A stretch of DNA of 64,000 nucleotides, from the NCBI GenBank assembly GCA_030424845.1, contig JAUHWC010000003.1, positions 257,034-321,033 of the forward strand, given 5' to 3'. A program made the position numbers and the translations under genes. The DNA is from Alphaproteobacteria bacterium (lineage in GTDB: Bacteria; Pseudomonadota; Alphaproteobacteria; Sphingomonadales; Sphingomonadaceae). The notes below the pieces were generated by a model. That model did not search any database, had not been told where the DNA came from, and saw only the letters and a list, made by a program, of their open reading frames with translations. Positions 28,790 through 37,568 of the stretch are shown here, in pieces (positions within the stretch are counted from its first letter, which is position 1; each line of letters begins with the position of its first letter).

Positions 28790-30034
28790 ATGAAGTCCTT
28801 GAAGGCATTCGCGGCCGTTTCGGCCATTGCATTCTGCGCCAGCATGGCAGTTGCCCAGGATGAAGAGCCGGCGCGGCCCGCGGCACCGCCGCCTTTCATG
28901 GGTACCGCCCTTGCCGAAGGCCCGTGGGATTTCCAGACCGACGAAGCCGATATTCATGTGGAGGTTGTTACCCGCGAACTGGAGCGTCCGTGGGGTATGG
29001 CCTGGACGCCCGACGGCACGCTGCTTGTCACCGAACGGCCCGGTCGCCTGCGGATCATCCGTGACGGGGTGCTGGACCCGACGCCGATTGCCGGGCTGCC
29101 GGACATCTACAATCTGGGTATCGCCGGGCTGACGGATATCGCCCTGCATCCCGATTTTGCCGAGAACGGCCTGATCTATCTCGCCTATTCGAAGAACAAC
29201 CCGAATGGCGAGAACGAGCAGGCGCTGGCCGTGCTGCGCGCGAAATGGGACGGCGGCCACCAACTGACCGAGGTCGAAGACATCTTCGTTGCCATGCCGT
29301 GGTACGGCGCAATGACCCAGCCTGAGCGCTGCTGCGGGCAAGGCCCGGCTTTCGGCAGCTTCGGCGGCCGCCTGCTGTTCGATCCCGACGGCTATCTCTA
29401 CGTCACCAGCGGCGATCGCAATTATGGCGAGCTGGTGGCCGACCCATCCAACCATTTCGGCAAGATCCTGCGCCTGAACGACGATGGCAGCGTGCCTGCG
29501 GGCAATCCCTGGGTCGGCAAGGAAGGCCATGCGCCGGAAGTTTGGTCCACCGGCCATCGCAACCCGCTGGGCCTTACCTACAACACGCTGACCGGTGAGA
29601 TCTGGGAGAGCGAATTCGGCCCGCGCGGCGGGGACGAAGTCAACCGCATCCTGCGTGGCGGCGATTACGGCTGGATGGCCGTGACGCAGGGCTTCCACTA
29701 CAACGGGCAGCAGCAGGAGCAGATCCGCAATGTGTCGGGCAAGATCGATCCGGTCTTTGCCTATGGCCCGCCGTCGGTCAACCCCGGCAATCTGGCATTC
29801 TATGACGGTGATGCCTTCCCCGGATGGCACGGGGACCTGTTCCTCGCCAGCTTCACCCAGGGCATCCTTCGCTACGACACCGATGCCGAAGGCAATCCCG
29901 TTGGCCAGCCGGAACACCTGCTGCGCGATCTCGGCCAGCGCTGGCGCGATGTGCGCACCGGGCCGGACGGAGCGCTCTATCTCCTCACCGACATGGGAGA
30001 GGGTGCGCTGATCAAGGTAACGCCCTCCGAATAG
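28790..30034 (+). CDS. Periplasmic PQQ-dependent sugar dehydrogenase, second copy
   Basis: A 414-residue protein with a signal peptide (AFAAVSAIAFCASMAVAQ) and an acidic, Pro-rich leader. Propeller signatures are WGMAWTPDGTLLVTERPGRL, then DIALHPDFAENGLIYLAYSK, SGDRNYGELVADPSNHFGKI, TGHRNPLGLTYN, EFGPRGGDEVNRI and YGWMAVTQG. The central GHRNPLG and GPRGGDE segments indicate PQQ binding. It is a paralogue of the gene at 23341. It is divergent from the SDR gene; the electron acceptor is unknown. Confidence 0.9.
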   Translation: MKSLKAFAAVSAIAFCASMAVAQDEEPARPAAPPPFMGTALAEGPWDFQTDEADIHVEVVTRELERPWGMAWTPDGTLLVTERPGRLRIIRDGVLDPTPIAGLPDIYNLGIAGLTDIALHPDFAENGLIYLAYSKNNPNGENEQALAVLRAKWDGGHQLTEVEDIFVAMPWYGAMTQPERCCGQGPAFGSFGGRLLFDPDGYLYVTSGDRNYGELVADPSNHFGKILRLNDDGSVPAGNPWVGKEGHAPEVWSTGHRNPLGLTYNTLTGEIWESEFGPRGGDEVNRILRGGDYGWMAVTQGFHYNGQQQEQIRNVSGKIDPVFAYGPPSVNPGNLAFYDGDAFPGWHGDLFLASFTQGILRYDTDAEGNPVGQPEHLLRDLGQRWRDVRTGPDGALYLLTDMGEGALIKVTPSE

Positions 30035-30216
30035 GCTCGCGCCTTTCCGAGTCGTTTTGCCGGAACCTGGCTTGCCACCTGTGGGTGGCTGCCGGGTATT
30101 GTCGCTCGGTTCCAATGGCTTGCGTTCATTTATCTGGCAAGATTTCTGAATATTCTGGTGCGGTGTTACCCTCCCTCCGCCGTGGCGACCCTGTCGCGGC
30201 AGAATTGGGCGACTCT

Positions 30217-30645
30217 ATGATCAAGATGTTGAAGCCCGCCCTTGTGGCGGCAGCAATGGCAATGGCGGCAACTCCGGCAATCGCGCAGGAAGAGGAAGAA
30301 CCGCGCACGACCTGGCAGATCAATATGATTGACGTAAAGTCCGGCGGGATGGACCGCTGGCAGGAAATCGTCATGGAACACATCGTTCCGGCATATGCGG
30401 CGGCGGGGTTGCGGGAGCCGCAATTGCATTGGACAATGATGGATGACGAGTGGGACATGATCGTCATCACCGAAGTCCCCGGCGGCATGGCAACCTTCGA
30501 TACCCACGCACCAGCCGCGCGCCGGGCGCTGTTTGCGGCGCTGGTGGAGCAGGAAGGCTCCGAGGAAGCGGTGCGCGCCCTGTTTGACGAGTTGGATGGC
30601 CTGGAAGAAAAGTCTTCCAGCGTCATGACGCACAGCCATCCGTAA
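30217..30645 (+). CDS. Small exported hypothetical protein
   Basis: A 142-residue protein with a signal peptide (MLKPALVAAAMAMAATPAIA, cut before QEEEEP). The mature part (TWQINMIDVKSGGMDRWQEI and LHWTMMDDEWDMIVITEVPG) looks like a dimeric alpha/beta-barrel (ABM/NIPSNAP-like) module, on pattern only. The tail is SSVMTHSHP. A second ATG three codons in (30226) is an equally possible start, and the ribosome site is weak. It is followed by a hairpin shared with nadE. Function unknown. Confidence 0.7.
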   Translation: MIKMLKPALVAAAMAMAATPAIAQEEEEPRTTWQINMIDVKSGGMDRWQEIVMEHIVPAYAAAGLREPQLHWTMMDDEWDMIVITEVPGGMATFDTHAPAARRALFAALVEQEGSEEAVRALFDELDGLEEKSSSVMTHSHP

Positions 30646-30669
30646 ATTGCGCCGGCTTTGACCGGTCGG

Positions 30670-30695
30670 GGGCGGCAGGCCGAGGCTTGCCGCCC
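30670..30695. terminator. Hairpin between convergent genes
   Basis: An 11-bp GC-rich stem (30670-30680 with 30685-30695, one wobble) with a 4-nt loop lies between the converging exported-protein and nadE genes. T-tracts are weak on both sides. It is probably a bidirectional terminator. Confidence 0.5.
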
Positions 30696-30703
30696 TCGTC
30701 GTT

Positions 30704-32764
30704 TCAGCTTTCGGGAACGTTGCGGCGCAGTTCCTCCAGCCACACGTCGGCCACGGCATCGGATGGTGCGCGCCAGTCGCCACGCGGGGACAAGGCCCCG
30801 CCGGATGAGACCTTGGGGCCGTTGGGGATGGCGCTGCGCTTGAACTGGCTGAACTGGAAGAAGCGGACCAGGAACTTCTCAAGCCACTTGCGGATCGTGG
30901 CCAGGTCATACTGGTTGCGTGCAGCCTCGGGGAAATGGCTGGGCCAGTTGCCAGCCTCGATATCCTTCCATGCATGCCATGCCATGAAGGCCACCTTCGA
31001 AGGCGGCAGGCCCCAGCGCATGATGTTGTGCAGGTAGAAATCGTTGAGTTCGTAAGGGCCGACGGCGCTTTCGGTACTCTGCACCTCGCCGTTCTCGCCA
31101 ATCGGCACAAGCTCGGGCGTGATCTCGGTGTCGAGCACGGCCTGCAGGATTGCATCGGTTTCATGCGTGAACTGTTCTGACCGGATCGCCCAGCGGATGA
31201 GGTGCTGGATCAGCGTCTTGGGAACGCCCGCATTCACCGCGTAATGGCTCATGTGGTCGCCCACGCCATAGGTGCACCAGCCCAGCGCCAGCTCGGACAA
31301 ATCGCCGGTACCGATGACGAAGCCCTTGTGCTGGCTGGCGAGGCGAAACAGGTAGTCTGTGCGCAGGCCTGCCTGAACATTCTCGAATGTCACGTCATAG
31401 ACCGGTTTTCCGTCCGCAAACTCGTGGCCGATATCCTCCAGCATGCGGTTGGCGGCGGGACGGATGTCGATCTCCTCGGCATGGACATGGAATTTCTCCA
31501 TCAACCCCCAAGCGTTGGACCTGGTGTGATCGGTCGTGCCGAACCCGGGCATGGTATAGGCGCGGATGGTGTCGCGCGGCAGGCCCAGCCGGTCACACGT
31601 CTTGGCCGCCACTATCAGCGCATGGGTGGAGTCGAGCCCGCCGGAGATGCCGATGACGAGGCTCTTGGGATTGGTTGCCTCGACCCGGCGCATCAGGCCG
31701 TCGACCTGGATGTTGAACGCCTCGTAGCAATCCTCGTCAAGCTTGTGTTCGCGGTCAGGCACGAAGGGGAAGCGGGCGATCGGGCGGACTAGGCCGATAT
31801 CGCCGCCATGCGGATTGTGCTCCATCGCGATGGTGCGGAACCGGTCTGCCGGGCGGCGTGCTGCTTCTATCGCATCGTCGAAGGTCTTGTTGCGGATGCG
31901 GTCCCCGTGGATGCGCTCCACGTCCACATCCGCGATGGCGAGCTCGGGATGGCGGCGGAAGCGTTCGCTCTCGGCAAGCAGGTCGCCGAGTTCGTAGATG
32001 AAACCTTGTCCGTCCCACGCGTGGTCGGTGGTGCTTTCGCCATGGCCGGCGGCGGAATAGACATAGGCGCAGGAGGTGCGCGCCGAATGGCTGCGGGCAA
32101 GCAGGTGGCGCTCGTCGGACTTGCCGATGGTGATGTTCGAGGCAGAAAGGTTCGCGCAGATGGTGGCTCCGGCCAGCGCACCTTCGATGGCGGGCGGGGC
32201 GGGCGACCACATGTCCTCGCAGATCTCGACATGCAGCTTGAAACGATGGTTGCGGTTCGAGGCGAAGAGCAGGTCCGTGCCGAAGGGGACATCCTCGCCA
32301 TTCACGCGGATTGTCGCACCCTTCACGTTGCGGCCATGGGCATACCAGCGCTTTTCGTAGAACTCGCGATAGTTTGGCAGGTAGCTCTTCGGGATTGCGC
32401 CAAGCAGCTTGCCCGCCGCGATCACCAGCGCGCAATTGTAGAGCTGGCCATTGGCCACCAGCGGCGCGCCGATCACCATGACGGGCGATAGATCGCGGCT
32501 TGCTGCCACGACATCACCCACGGCAGCCTCGACCGTTTCGAGGAAGGCCGTCTGCATCACCAGGTCGTCCAGCATGTATGCGGACAGGCACATTTCGGGA
32601 TAGACCAGCAGGTCCACCTGGGCCGCATGCGCGCGCTGGGCTTCGTCGATGATGGCCGCGCAATTGTAGGCGACATCGGCAGTGCGCACTTCCGGCGTGC
32701 TGGTCGCGGTGCGGACATAGCCGTGCCGGTGCATGTCGTAGAAAGGATGGCTGTTGCTGCTCAT
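30704..32764 (-). CDS. nadE: Glutamine-dependent NAD+ synthase
   Basis: 686 residues from MSSNSHPFYDMH, the typical start. The N-terminal nitrilase-type glutaminase domain has Glu57 in VYPEMCLS, Lys in IPKSYLPNYREFYEKRWYA and the nucleophilic Cys in EICEDMW. The C-terminal synthetase domain has the P-loop GISGGLDSTHAL, YTMPGFGTTDHTRSNAWGLM, and GTGDLSELALGWCTYG. It makes NAD+ from deamido-NAD with ammonia from glutamine. The frame continues without a stop into an upstream HTH-coding segment. An internal GAGGA lies 13 bases before this ATG, so translation could also begin here. Confidence 0.97.
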   Translation of the reverse strand: MSSNSHPFYDMHRHGYVRTATSTPEVRTADVAYNCAAIIDEAQRAHAAQVDLLVYPEMCLSAYMLDDLVMQTAFLETVEAAVGDVVAASRDLSPVMVIGAPLVANGQLYNCALVIAAGKLLGAIPKSYLPNYREFYEKRWYAHGRNVKGATIRVNGEDVPFGTDLLFASNRNHRFKLHVEICEDMWSPAPPAIEGALAGATICANLSASNITIGKSDERHLLARSHSARTSCAYVYSAAGHGESTTDHAWDGQGFIYELGDLLAESERFRRHPELAIADVDVERIHGDRIRNKTFDDAIEAARRPADRFRTIAMEHNPHGGDIGLVRPIARFPFVPDREHKLDEDCYEAFNIQVDGLMRRVEATNPKSLVIGISGGLDSTHALIVAAKTCDRLGLPRDTIRAYTMPGFGTTDHTRSNAWGLMEKFHVHAEEIDIRPAANRMLEDIGHEFADGKPVYDVTFENVQAGLRTDYLFRLASQHKGFVIGTGDLSELALGWCTYGVGDHMSHYAVNAGVPKTLIQHLIRWAIRSEQFTHETDAILQAVLDTEITPELVPIGENGEVQSTESAVGPYELNDFYLHNIMRWGLPPSKVAFMAWHAWKDIEAGNWPSHFPEAARNQYDLATIRKWLEKFLVRFFQFSQFKRSAIPNGPKVSSGGALSPRGDWRAPSDAVADVWLEELRRNVPES

Positions 32765-33022
32765 GGTGTGTTTCGGTTCCTCGGGCGGAGCGGGAAGGGG
32801 CGGTTCGATCCAGTCCGCGGGATCGCAAATGCCCAGTTCGGCAAGGCGTTTCTGCACCGGTGCGCGCGGGATCTTGCCCTTGGCCTCCCAGCCATAGACA
32901 GTGCGGCTGGGCCACGGATCGGGCACGCCGAAGCGCGCGCCGAATTCTGCGGCGGATAGCGGCGGCTCCTGCGCCTCGCGCCAGGCGCGCAATTTCTGTC
33001 CGGCCAGATGCATAGCGCCCAT
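32765..33022 (-). CDS. In-frame HTH (XRE-like) domain upstream of NadE
   Basis: From ATG 33013 (MHLAGQKLRAWREAQEPPLS) or 33022, a helix-turn-helix domain is read in the same frame as nadE with no stop between. Helices are KLRAWREAQ, SAAEFGARFG, SRTVYGWEAKGKIP and RAPVQKRLAELG, joined by a Pro/Glu-rich linker to the NadE start. Proteins of this short type are usually free-standing regulators. The product would be a 769- or 772-residue HTH-NadE fusion, or two overlapping products. A perfect palindrome immediately upstream supports a DNA-binding role with autoregulation. Confidence 0.65.
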
Positions 33023-33025
33023 CCA

Positions 33026-33042
33026 GTATCCCAAAAGGATAC
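33026..33042. promoter_or_regulatory. Palindromic operator-like site between HTH-nadE and MFS gene
   Basis: GTATCC, five bases, GGATAC is a perfect 6-5-6 palindrome, 3 bases beyond the ATG at 33022 on the HTH side and 83 bases before the MFS start. It could be bound by the adjacent HTH protein. The function is inferred from symmetry and position. Confidence 0.55.
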
Positions 33043-33124
33043 CAAAGGAAAGCAAAGTTATTCGCCAGCTTGCCTCCCAACCTTCTTGCCGAATGCAAAA
33101 ACACTCGGCAGAGACCTGCTGCAA

Positions 33125-34372
33125 ATGCTCAACACCACCACATTCAGTCCCCTCCGGCACCGCACCTTCGCCCTCTTGGTGACAGGCAGCCTGCTGGCGA
33201 ACCTCGGCAATACGATCCAGTCCGTCGGCGCGGCATGGCATCTCACCGAAATGGGACAACCGGCCGACGTGGTTGCCCTGGCGCAGACAGCCTACAACCT
33301 GCCGATCATGTTGCTGGCGCTGCCGGCGGGCGCATGGTCGGACATGATCGACAAGAAGAAGCTGCTGCAGATTTCGCTGGTGCTGATGCTGGCGGTATCC
33401 ATCGCGCTGGCCGTGCTGGTGGAAATGGGAATGGCCGGCCCCGCGGTGACCATCGGCCTGACTGCCCTGCTGGCCTGCGGCGTAGCCTGCATCATCCCGG
33501 CAGCGGCATCGGCGGTGAACTTTTCCGTCCCGCGCGAACAGCTGGCAGCGGCGGTGGCGCTCAATATACTTGGCTTCAACGTGGCGCGCAGTTTCGGGCC
33601 GGCACTGGGCGGGGCGATCACCTCGCTGGGCGGGGCGAGCGCTGCCTTCATTGCCAATGGCGCGGCTTACCTGCTGGTCATCATCCTCTTGTGGCGCTGG
33701 CACCTGCCTGCCGCACCCAAGCCGCAAAAGCGAAGGATCGGCCCGGTCATGGCAGAGGGGCTGCGTTATGCCTTTGCCAGCCCGCAGATCCGCAACATCA
33801 TGCTGCGCGCTATCACCTTCACCACGGCTGGTGCCGCGGCCTGGGCGGTGATGCCGCTATATTCCAGCGAAGTGCTGGGGGCGGGCTCCTTCGTGTTCGG
33901 CCTGCTGTTGGCGGCACTGGGCCTAGGAGCGGTGATCGGCGCGGCGAGCGCGACGTGGTTCCGCAGCCGCTATTCGGCAGAAACGATCATTCGCGCATCC
34001 GGCCTGATCTATGGTTCCGGACTGGTGGCGGTTGCGCTGCAGCCGCCGCTCTGGGCCATCCTTGCCTTGCTGGTGATGGCTGGCGCCGGCTGGGTGCAGG
34101 CCCTGTCCGGCTTTGCGGTGGCGGGCCAGATGTGGTCACCGCAGAGCATTGTCGGGCGCGTGGCAGCCAAGATCAGCAGCGTAACATTCGGCGGGATCGC
34201 GATCGGCAGCTGGCTGTGGGGCCATTTCGCCGATGCCTATGGCATTACCACCGCTTTCATGGCTTCGGGCATTGCCATGATCGTGCTGCCGCTGATCGGC
34301 CTGTTTGTGCCGATGCCGGAGCATGCCCATGCCCAGCCCGGCGAGGCTGGGTCCGGGCAATCGCCTGACTAG
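33125..34372 (+). CDS. MFS transporter (EntS/TMF-like)
   Basis: A 415-residue inner-membrane transporter with about 12 hydrophobic helices. The start is MLNTTTFSPLRHRTFALLVT. It follows the pattern of the transmembrane-effector MFS branch that includes the enterobactin exporter EntS: LLANLGNTIQSVGAAWHL, SDMIDKKKLLQISLVLML as the motif-A region, and FNVARSFGPALGGAI. The C-terminus is hydrophilic (PEHAHAQPGE). It is divergent from the HTH-nadE gene across a 102-bp gap with a palindrome, so the two may be co-controlled. The substrate is unknown. Confidence 0.9.
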   Translation: MLNTTTFSPLRHRTFALLVTGSLLANLGNTIQSVGAAWHLTEMGQPADVVALAQTAYNLPIMLLALPAGAWSDMIDKKKLLQISLVLMLAVSIALAVLVEMGMAGPAVTIGLTALLACGVACIIPAAASAVNFSVPREQLAAAVALNILGFNVARSFGPALGGAITSLGGASAAFIANGAAYLLVIILLWRWHLPAAPKPQKRRIGPVMAEGLRYAFASPQIRNIMLRAITFTTAGAAAWAVMPLYSSEVLGAGSFVFGLLLAALGLGAVIGAASATWFRSRYSAETIIRASGLIYGSGLVAVALQPPLWAILALLVMAGAGWVQALSGFAVAGQMWSPQSIVGRVAAKISSVTFGGIAIGSWLWGHFADAYGITTAFMASGIAMIVLPLIGLFVPMPEHAHAQPGEAGSGQSPD

Positions 34373-35571
34373 GCCGCTGCGCGGTCATCCCCGATCGCCA
34401 GGCGTGCGCGCACCGTGGCTTGCGAAAGGTCCAGCCCGTAGAGCTTGGCCGCGTTGCCGCCCACGATGCCGCGCACCAGGTCTGCGTCCATGTGTCCCAT
34501 GTGCTCGGTGATCTTGGCCACCGAATGGGGCCAGATGCTGTCCGGGTGGGGATAGTCGCTTGCCCACAACAGGTTTTCCGGTCCCCAGAAGTCGGTCAGC
34601 GCCATGGTCGTGGGGCTTTGCTGGAAGGTGCCGTAGATCTGCCGCTTGAACAGTTCGCTGGGCTTCATCTCGTGCGGGATGCCGCCCTTGTCGTCCCAGT
34701 ATTCGGCGCATTCGTGCAGGCGGTAGTGGCGGTAGTCGAGCTCTTCCACCACCCACGGAACCCAGCCTGCGCCGCATTCTGCGATCACCAGCTTGAGGCC
34801 CGGGTGCCGCTCTAGGATGCCCCAGGCGAACAGGTCCACGAAGGGATCGAGGAACTGCTCGATGAACATCTTGGCGTGCAGGAAAGTCGCGCCCGGTGAT
34901 CCCTTGTACTTGTCGAACGCCTTGGTGACACCCGGAAACACGGTGACGTGGAATGACAGGACAATGCCGCTTTCCTCCAGCAAGCGCCACAGCGGGTCCC
35001 AGCGCTTGTCCTCAAGGCGAGGTTCGCAAACGGCAATCTGCAGGTTCGCCTGGCGACAGTTGCCTGCCTTGGCGAGGCGTTGCAGCTCCTCGTAGGCAGC
35101 TTCCGGATGGGGTGGCAGCATCGCCACGCCGATCAGCCTGTCAGGCGCGGCAGTGCAGAAATCCTCGTAGAGCCAATCGTTATAGGCGGCATAGCAGGCC
35201 TGCATGAAGGCATTGTCGTTGGTCTTGATGCTCGTGACCGGGCCGAACACCACATGGGCCCACACGCTGTCGCGGTCCATGTCCTGCAATCGCAGCTTGG
35301 GGTTGCCTGCCCGCAGTTCCGTAAGGTCCTCGATCCCGCCGCGATCATAGGCGGTGTGGATAGGCTTGGGGCCCTTGAAACCCATCGGCCTGCCCGACCA
35401 GAAGCCCCAGCTCTCGCCGTCGGCCATCCACAGCGCCGGGCCGCTCTCCTGCTCGACCACGCGCGGCGTGCGATCGCCCCATTTGGCAGACAGGCGATCG
35501 CTCCACACATTGGCGGGCAGCATGTTCAGGTCGAGGTGGTCATCACAGGAAACCAGGGCGGTTTCGATCAT
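34369..35571 (-). CDS. Amidohydrolase 2 family protein (ACMSD-like)
   Basis: A 400-residue TIM-barrel metal-dependent hydrolase or decarboxylase from MIETALVSCDDHLDLNML; CGGAGAG precedes the ATG. Signatures are the N-terminal SCDDHLD segment (in place of the usual HxH), AAPDRLIGVAMLPPHPEAAY, LSFHVTVFPG with a metal His, GLKLVIAECGAGWVPWV and WASDYPHPDSIWP, the last with the conserved Asp. The fold is that of PF04909 enzymes such as aminocarboxymuconate semialdehyde decarboxylase. The substrate is not known. It overlaps the MFS gene stop by 4 bases, convergently. Confidence 0.87.
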   Translation of the reverse strand: MIETALVSCDDHLDLNMLPANVWSDRLSAKWGDRTPRVVEQESGPALWMADGESWGFWSGRPMGFKGPKPIHTAYDRGGIEDLTELRAGNPKLRLQDMDRDSVWAHVVFGPVTSIKTNDNAFMQACYAAYNDWLYEDFCTAAPDRLIGVAMLPPHPEAAYEELQRLAKAGNCRQANLQIAVCEPRLEDKRWDPLWRLLEESGIVLSFHVTVFPGVTKAFDKYKGSPGATFLHAKMFIEQFLDPFVDLFAWGILERHPGLKLVIAECGAGWVPWVVEELDYRHYRLHECAEYWDDKGGIPHEMKPSELFKRQIYGTFQQSPTTMALTDFWGPENLLWASDYPHPDSIWPHSVAKITEHMGHMDADLVRGIVGGNAAKLYGLDLSQATVRARLAIGDDRAAA

Positions 35572-35652
35572 CGCGCTCTCCGGGGCACTTTTTCTATTTG
35601 ACTTTATCCGTAGCTTATCCCGCGCAGCAAATCCATGCCCGAAAATGCAACG

Positions 35653-35687
35653 ATGCCGCCCCGCCGGGACAAGCCGGGGGGCGGCAT
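35653..35687 (-). terminator. Terminator-like hairpin after glycine-zipper gene
   Basis: A 10-bp GC-rich stem (35653-35662 with 35678-35687) lies 43 bases beyond the stop of the glycine-zipper gene, followed on the minus strand by CGTTGCATTTTC. It separates that gene from the amidohydrolase gene. Confidence 0.6.
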
Positions 35688-35729
35688 TCGATCTGCTTAA
35701 TGCCGGACGCGAACAGGCGTCCTTGTGAC

Positions 35730-36167
35730 CTAACGACAGCGGGCGTTCCCGCGATCTATCTCGCGACCGATCAGACCGCCGAGCGCAGCGCCCAGGATGG
35801 TGCCTAGCGTGCGGTCGCCGCGGCTGTCGACCTCCCGTCCGAGCAGCGCACCGCCGGCAGCGCCGATGATCAGTCCGGTGGTGCCGTTGTCGCGCTCGCA
35901 ATAGTAACGGCCATCGCGGCCACGCCAGATGCGGTCTCCGCGGTTGACCCGGCGCGGTTCGATGTAGCGACCGCGGTCGTCATAAACCCGGCGCTGGTCG
36001 CGGCGATAATCGCGGCGGTCATAGCGGCGCTCGTAGCGATCGTAGCGGTCATTGTCGCGATAGCCATAGGCAGGCGCGTGGCGCGGAGGATCGGCTGCGG
36101 CAGGGGTGGCGGTGATGGCCATCACGGCTGCTGCGGCAGCGGCGGTAAGAGGTGTCAGTTTGCGCAT
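35730..36167 (-). CDS. Glycine-zipper 2TM domain exported protein
   Basis: A 145-residue protein with a signal peptide (MRKLTPLTAAAAAAVMAITA, cut near AAAD). A middle part is rich in Arg, Asp and Tyr (DNDRYDRYERRYDRRDYRR). The C-terminal double glycine zipper reads GLIIGAAGGALLGREVDS and ILGAALGGLIGREIDRG, as in outer-membrane-associated Rick_17kDa-type proteins. It has a start with an upstream AAGGATT. The composition echoes the Arg/Tyr-rich region of the partial gene at the left edge. Likely outer-membrane or periplasmic; function unknown. Confidence 0.85.
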   Translation of the reverse strand: MRKLTPLTAAAAAAVMAITATPAAADPPRHAPAYGYRDNDRYDRYERRYDRRDYRRDQRRVYDDRGRYIEPRRVNRGDRIWRGRDGRYYCERDNGTTGLIIGAAGGALLGREVDSRGDRTLGTILGAALGGLIGREIDRGNARCR

Positions 36168-36309
36168 CGTCCCAATCCTTTCGATTCCGGGTGCTCTGGG
36201 TCCGGAATGCGCAGGATCATTCATGTTTCCCCAACCTGAGATGAACAACTCGTTGGGATTCGATTTTGCTGACAAAATGTTCGCCGGGCACGACGAATGG
36301 AGCAGGAAA

Positions 36310-36966
36310 TCAGGATCCGCGCTGCGCGATCATGCCTTCGATCTTGCCGCGCAGCGTATCGGCAAGGCGGTGAAGGCCGGCGATCTCGCGCAGCCCTTCG
36401 CTGGAGGTGGGGGTGGATGTGCCCCAGATGCCATCGAACAGGCGCTGCATGGTCCAGCCCGGCAGGCCTTCCTCGACCAGTTCCAGCCTGTCGCCTGCCT
36501 GAGCCGTGCCGCCTTCGAGCACGAGGTAGAACCAGCCACAGCGGCCGGTCGCCAGGATGCGCTTGACCATTCCCTTCTCGCCGAAACGGTGTTCGATCTT
36601 CCAGCAGGGTTTGCGTGGCTGGCAAGCCTCCAGCAGCACGCTGCCGAGCCGGTAGCGCGCGCCGAGCAGGACATCGCCCTCCGTCATGCCGCTGACAGCA
36701 AGGTTGCTGCCGAAAGCGCCGGGATCATCCAGCAGGGCATGGTTGCCCAGTTCGTCGCGCCAATAGGCGTGATGGTCCAGCGGATAGTGATGCACGGCCA
36801 TTTCCGGTCCGCCGTGATGGACCTGGTCCGCCTGCTGGTCCCCCGCGATGCCGAGGACGTGGAAAGTCACCGGGCCGGCAAGTTCCCGCTTGGCGATGGC
36901 GGAGCTTTCGCCATCGCGGAACGGGATGGCCTTTCCGGCGCAGATGGCGGAGACAACAAGGCTCAT
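36310..36966 (-). CDS. MOSC domain-containing protein
   Basis: A 218-residue cytosolic protein. MOSC signatures are GIAGDQQADQVHHGGPEMAVHHYP, then AFGSNLAVSGMTEGDVLLGA and LEACQPRKPCWKIEHRFG, where the Cys in RKPCWK matches the family Cys thought to carry sulfur. MOSC proteins act in molybdenum-cofactor-dependent reactions or detoxify N-hydroxylated compounds; the closest named relatives are YiiM-type. It overlaps the methyltransferase gene by 4 bases (ATGA), so they are translationally coupled. Confidence 0.9.
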   Translation of the reverse strand: MSLVVSAICAGKAIPFRDGESSAIAKRELAGPVTFHVLGIAGDQQADQVHHGGPEMAVHHYPLDHHAYWRDELGNHALLDDPGAFGSNLAVSGMTEGDVLLGARYRLGSVLLEACQPRKPCWKIEHRFGEKGMVKRILATGRCGWFYLVLEGGTAQAGDRLELVEEGLPGWTMQRLFDGIWGTSTPTSSEGLREIAGLHRLADTLRGKIEGMIAQRGS

Positions 36967-37556
36967 GGCGCTTTCTTCCTTACCGTTATGGCAATCCAGT
37001 CCCGCATGACCTTGTCCATCCCGCCGTCCTTGTAATCCTCCACGTCGATCATCTCCCATTCGCGCGCCTCGTAGAGCGCCATGAGCTCTTCGCGTGGAGG
37101 GAAGTTGTAGAGGCGGCCCAGCGCATCGCGGTGCTCGCCATCGCCCAGCTTGTAATTGGCAAAGAAGATGGCGCCCGGCCGCATCGCGCGTTCGACCTTT
37201 GCAAGCACATCCGCCAGGCCGGCGAAGGGTTGGTGATGGAGCGAGGCATGTGCCCAGACGGCGTCATATCTGCCCTCTGCATCCAGATCACCGAACTGCA
37301 TCACGCGGGCCGGGCGGCCCAGCTTCTCTGCCGCGAGCTGGGCCATGTTGGGCGTGCCGTCGGTCGCATCGACGGTGAATCCCTGTGCTTCCATGCGCGC
37401 CGCATCGCGCGCGTCGCCGCAGCCGAGGTCAAGGATGCTCGCACCGGGATCGAGCCGGGACAGGAACGGGTCGAGGAACCGGGAATAGGCATAGGGAAAG
37501 GCCCTGGCCCATTCGCGGGCGTTTGACTGGTAGTAATCGTGTGTCTTGCGGTCCAT
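36963..37556 (-). CDS. Class I SAM-dependent methyltransferase
   Basis: A 197-residue cytosolic methyltransferase from MDRKTHDYYQSNAREWARAF. The SAM-binding motif I is ILDLGCGDARDAARM, followed by an acidic loop (DATDGTPNMAQ) and VWAHASLHHQPF. The substrate is unknown. It shares a 12-bp divergent gap with the PhzF gene and a 4-base overlap with the MOSC gene, so a small functional unit is possible but unproven. Confidence 0.88.
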   Translation of the reverse strand: MDRKTHDYYQSNAREWARAFPYAYSRFLDPFLSRLDPGASILDLGCGDARDAARMEAQGFTVDATDGTPNMAQLAAEKLGRPARVMQFGDLDAEGRYDAVWAHASLHHQPFAGLADVLAKVERAMRPGAIFFANYKLGDGEHRDALGRLYNFPPREELMALYEAREWEMIDVEDYKDGGMDKVMRDWIAITVRKKAP

Positions 37557-37568
37557 GCTGAGGGTCTA

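Noticed and set aside
28638-28886. N-terminal extension of the SDR
   Set aside because: It overlaps the divergent dehydrogenase start and is unlike the family; the Rossmann motif follows ATG 28637 directly.
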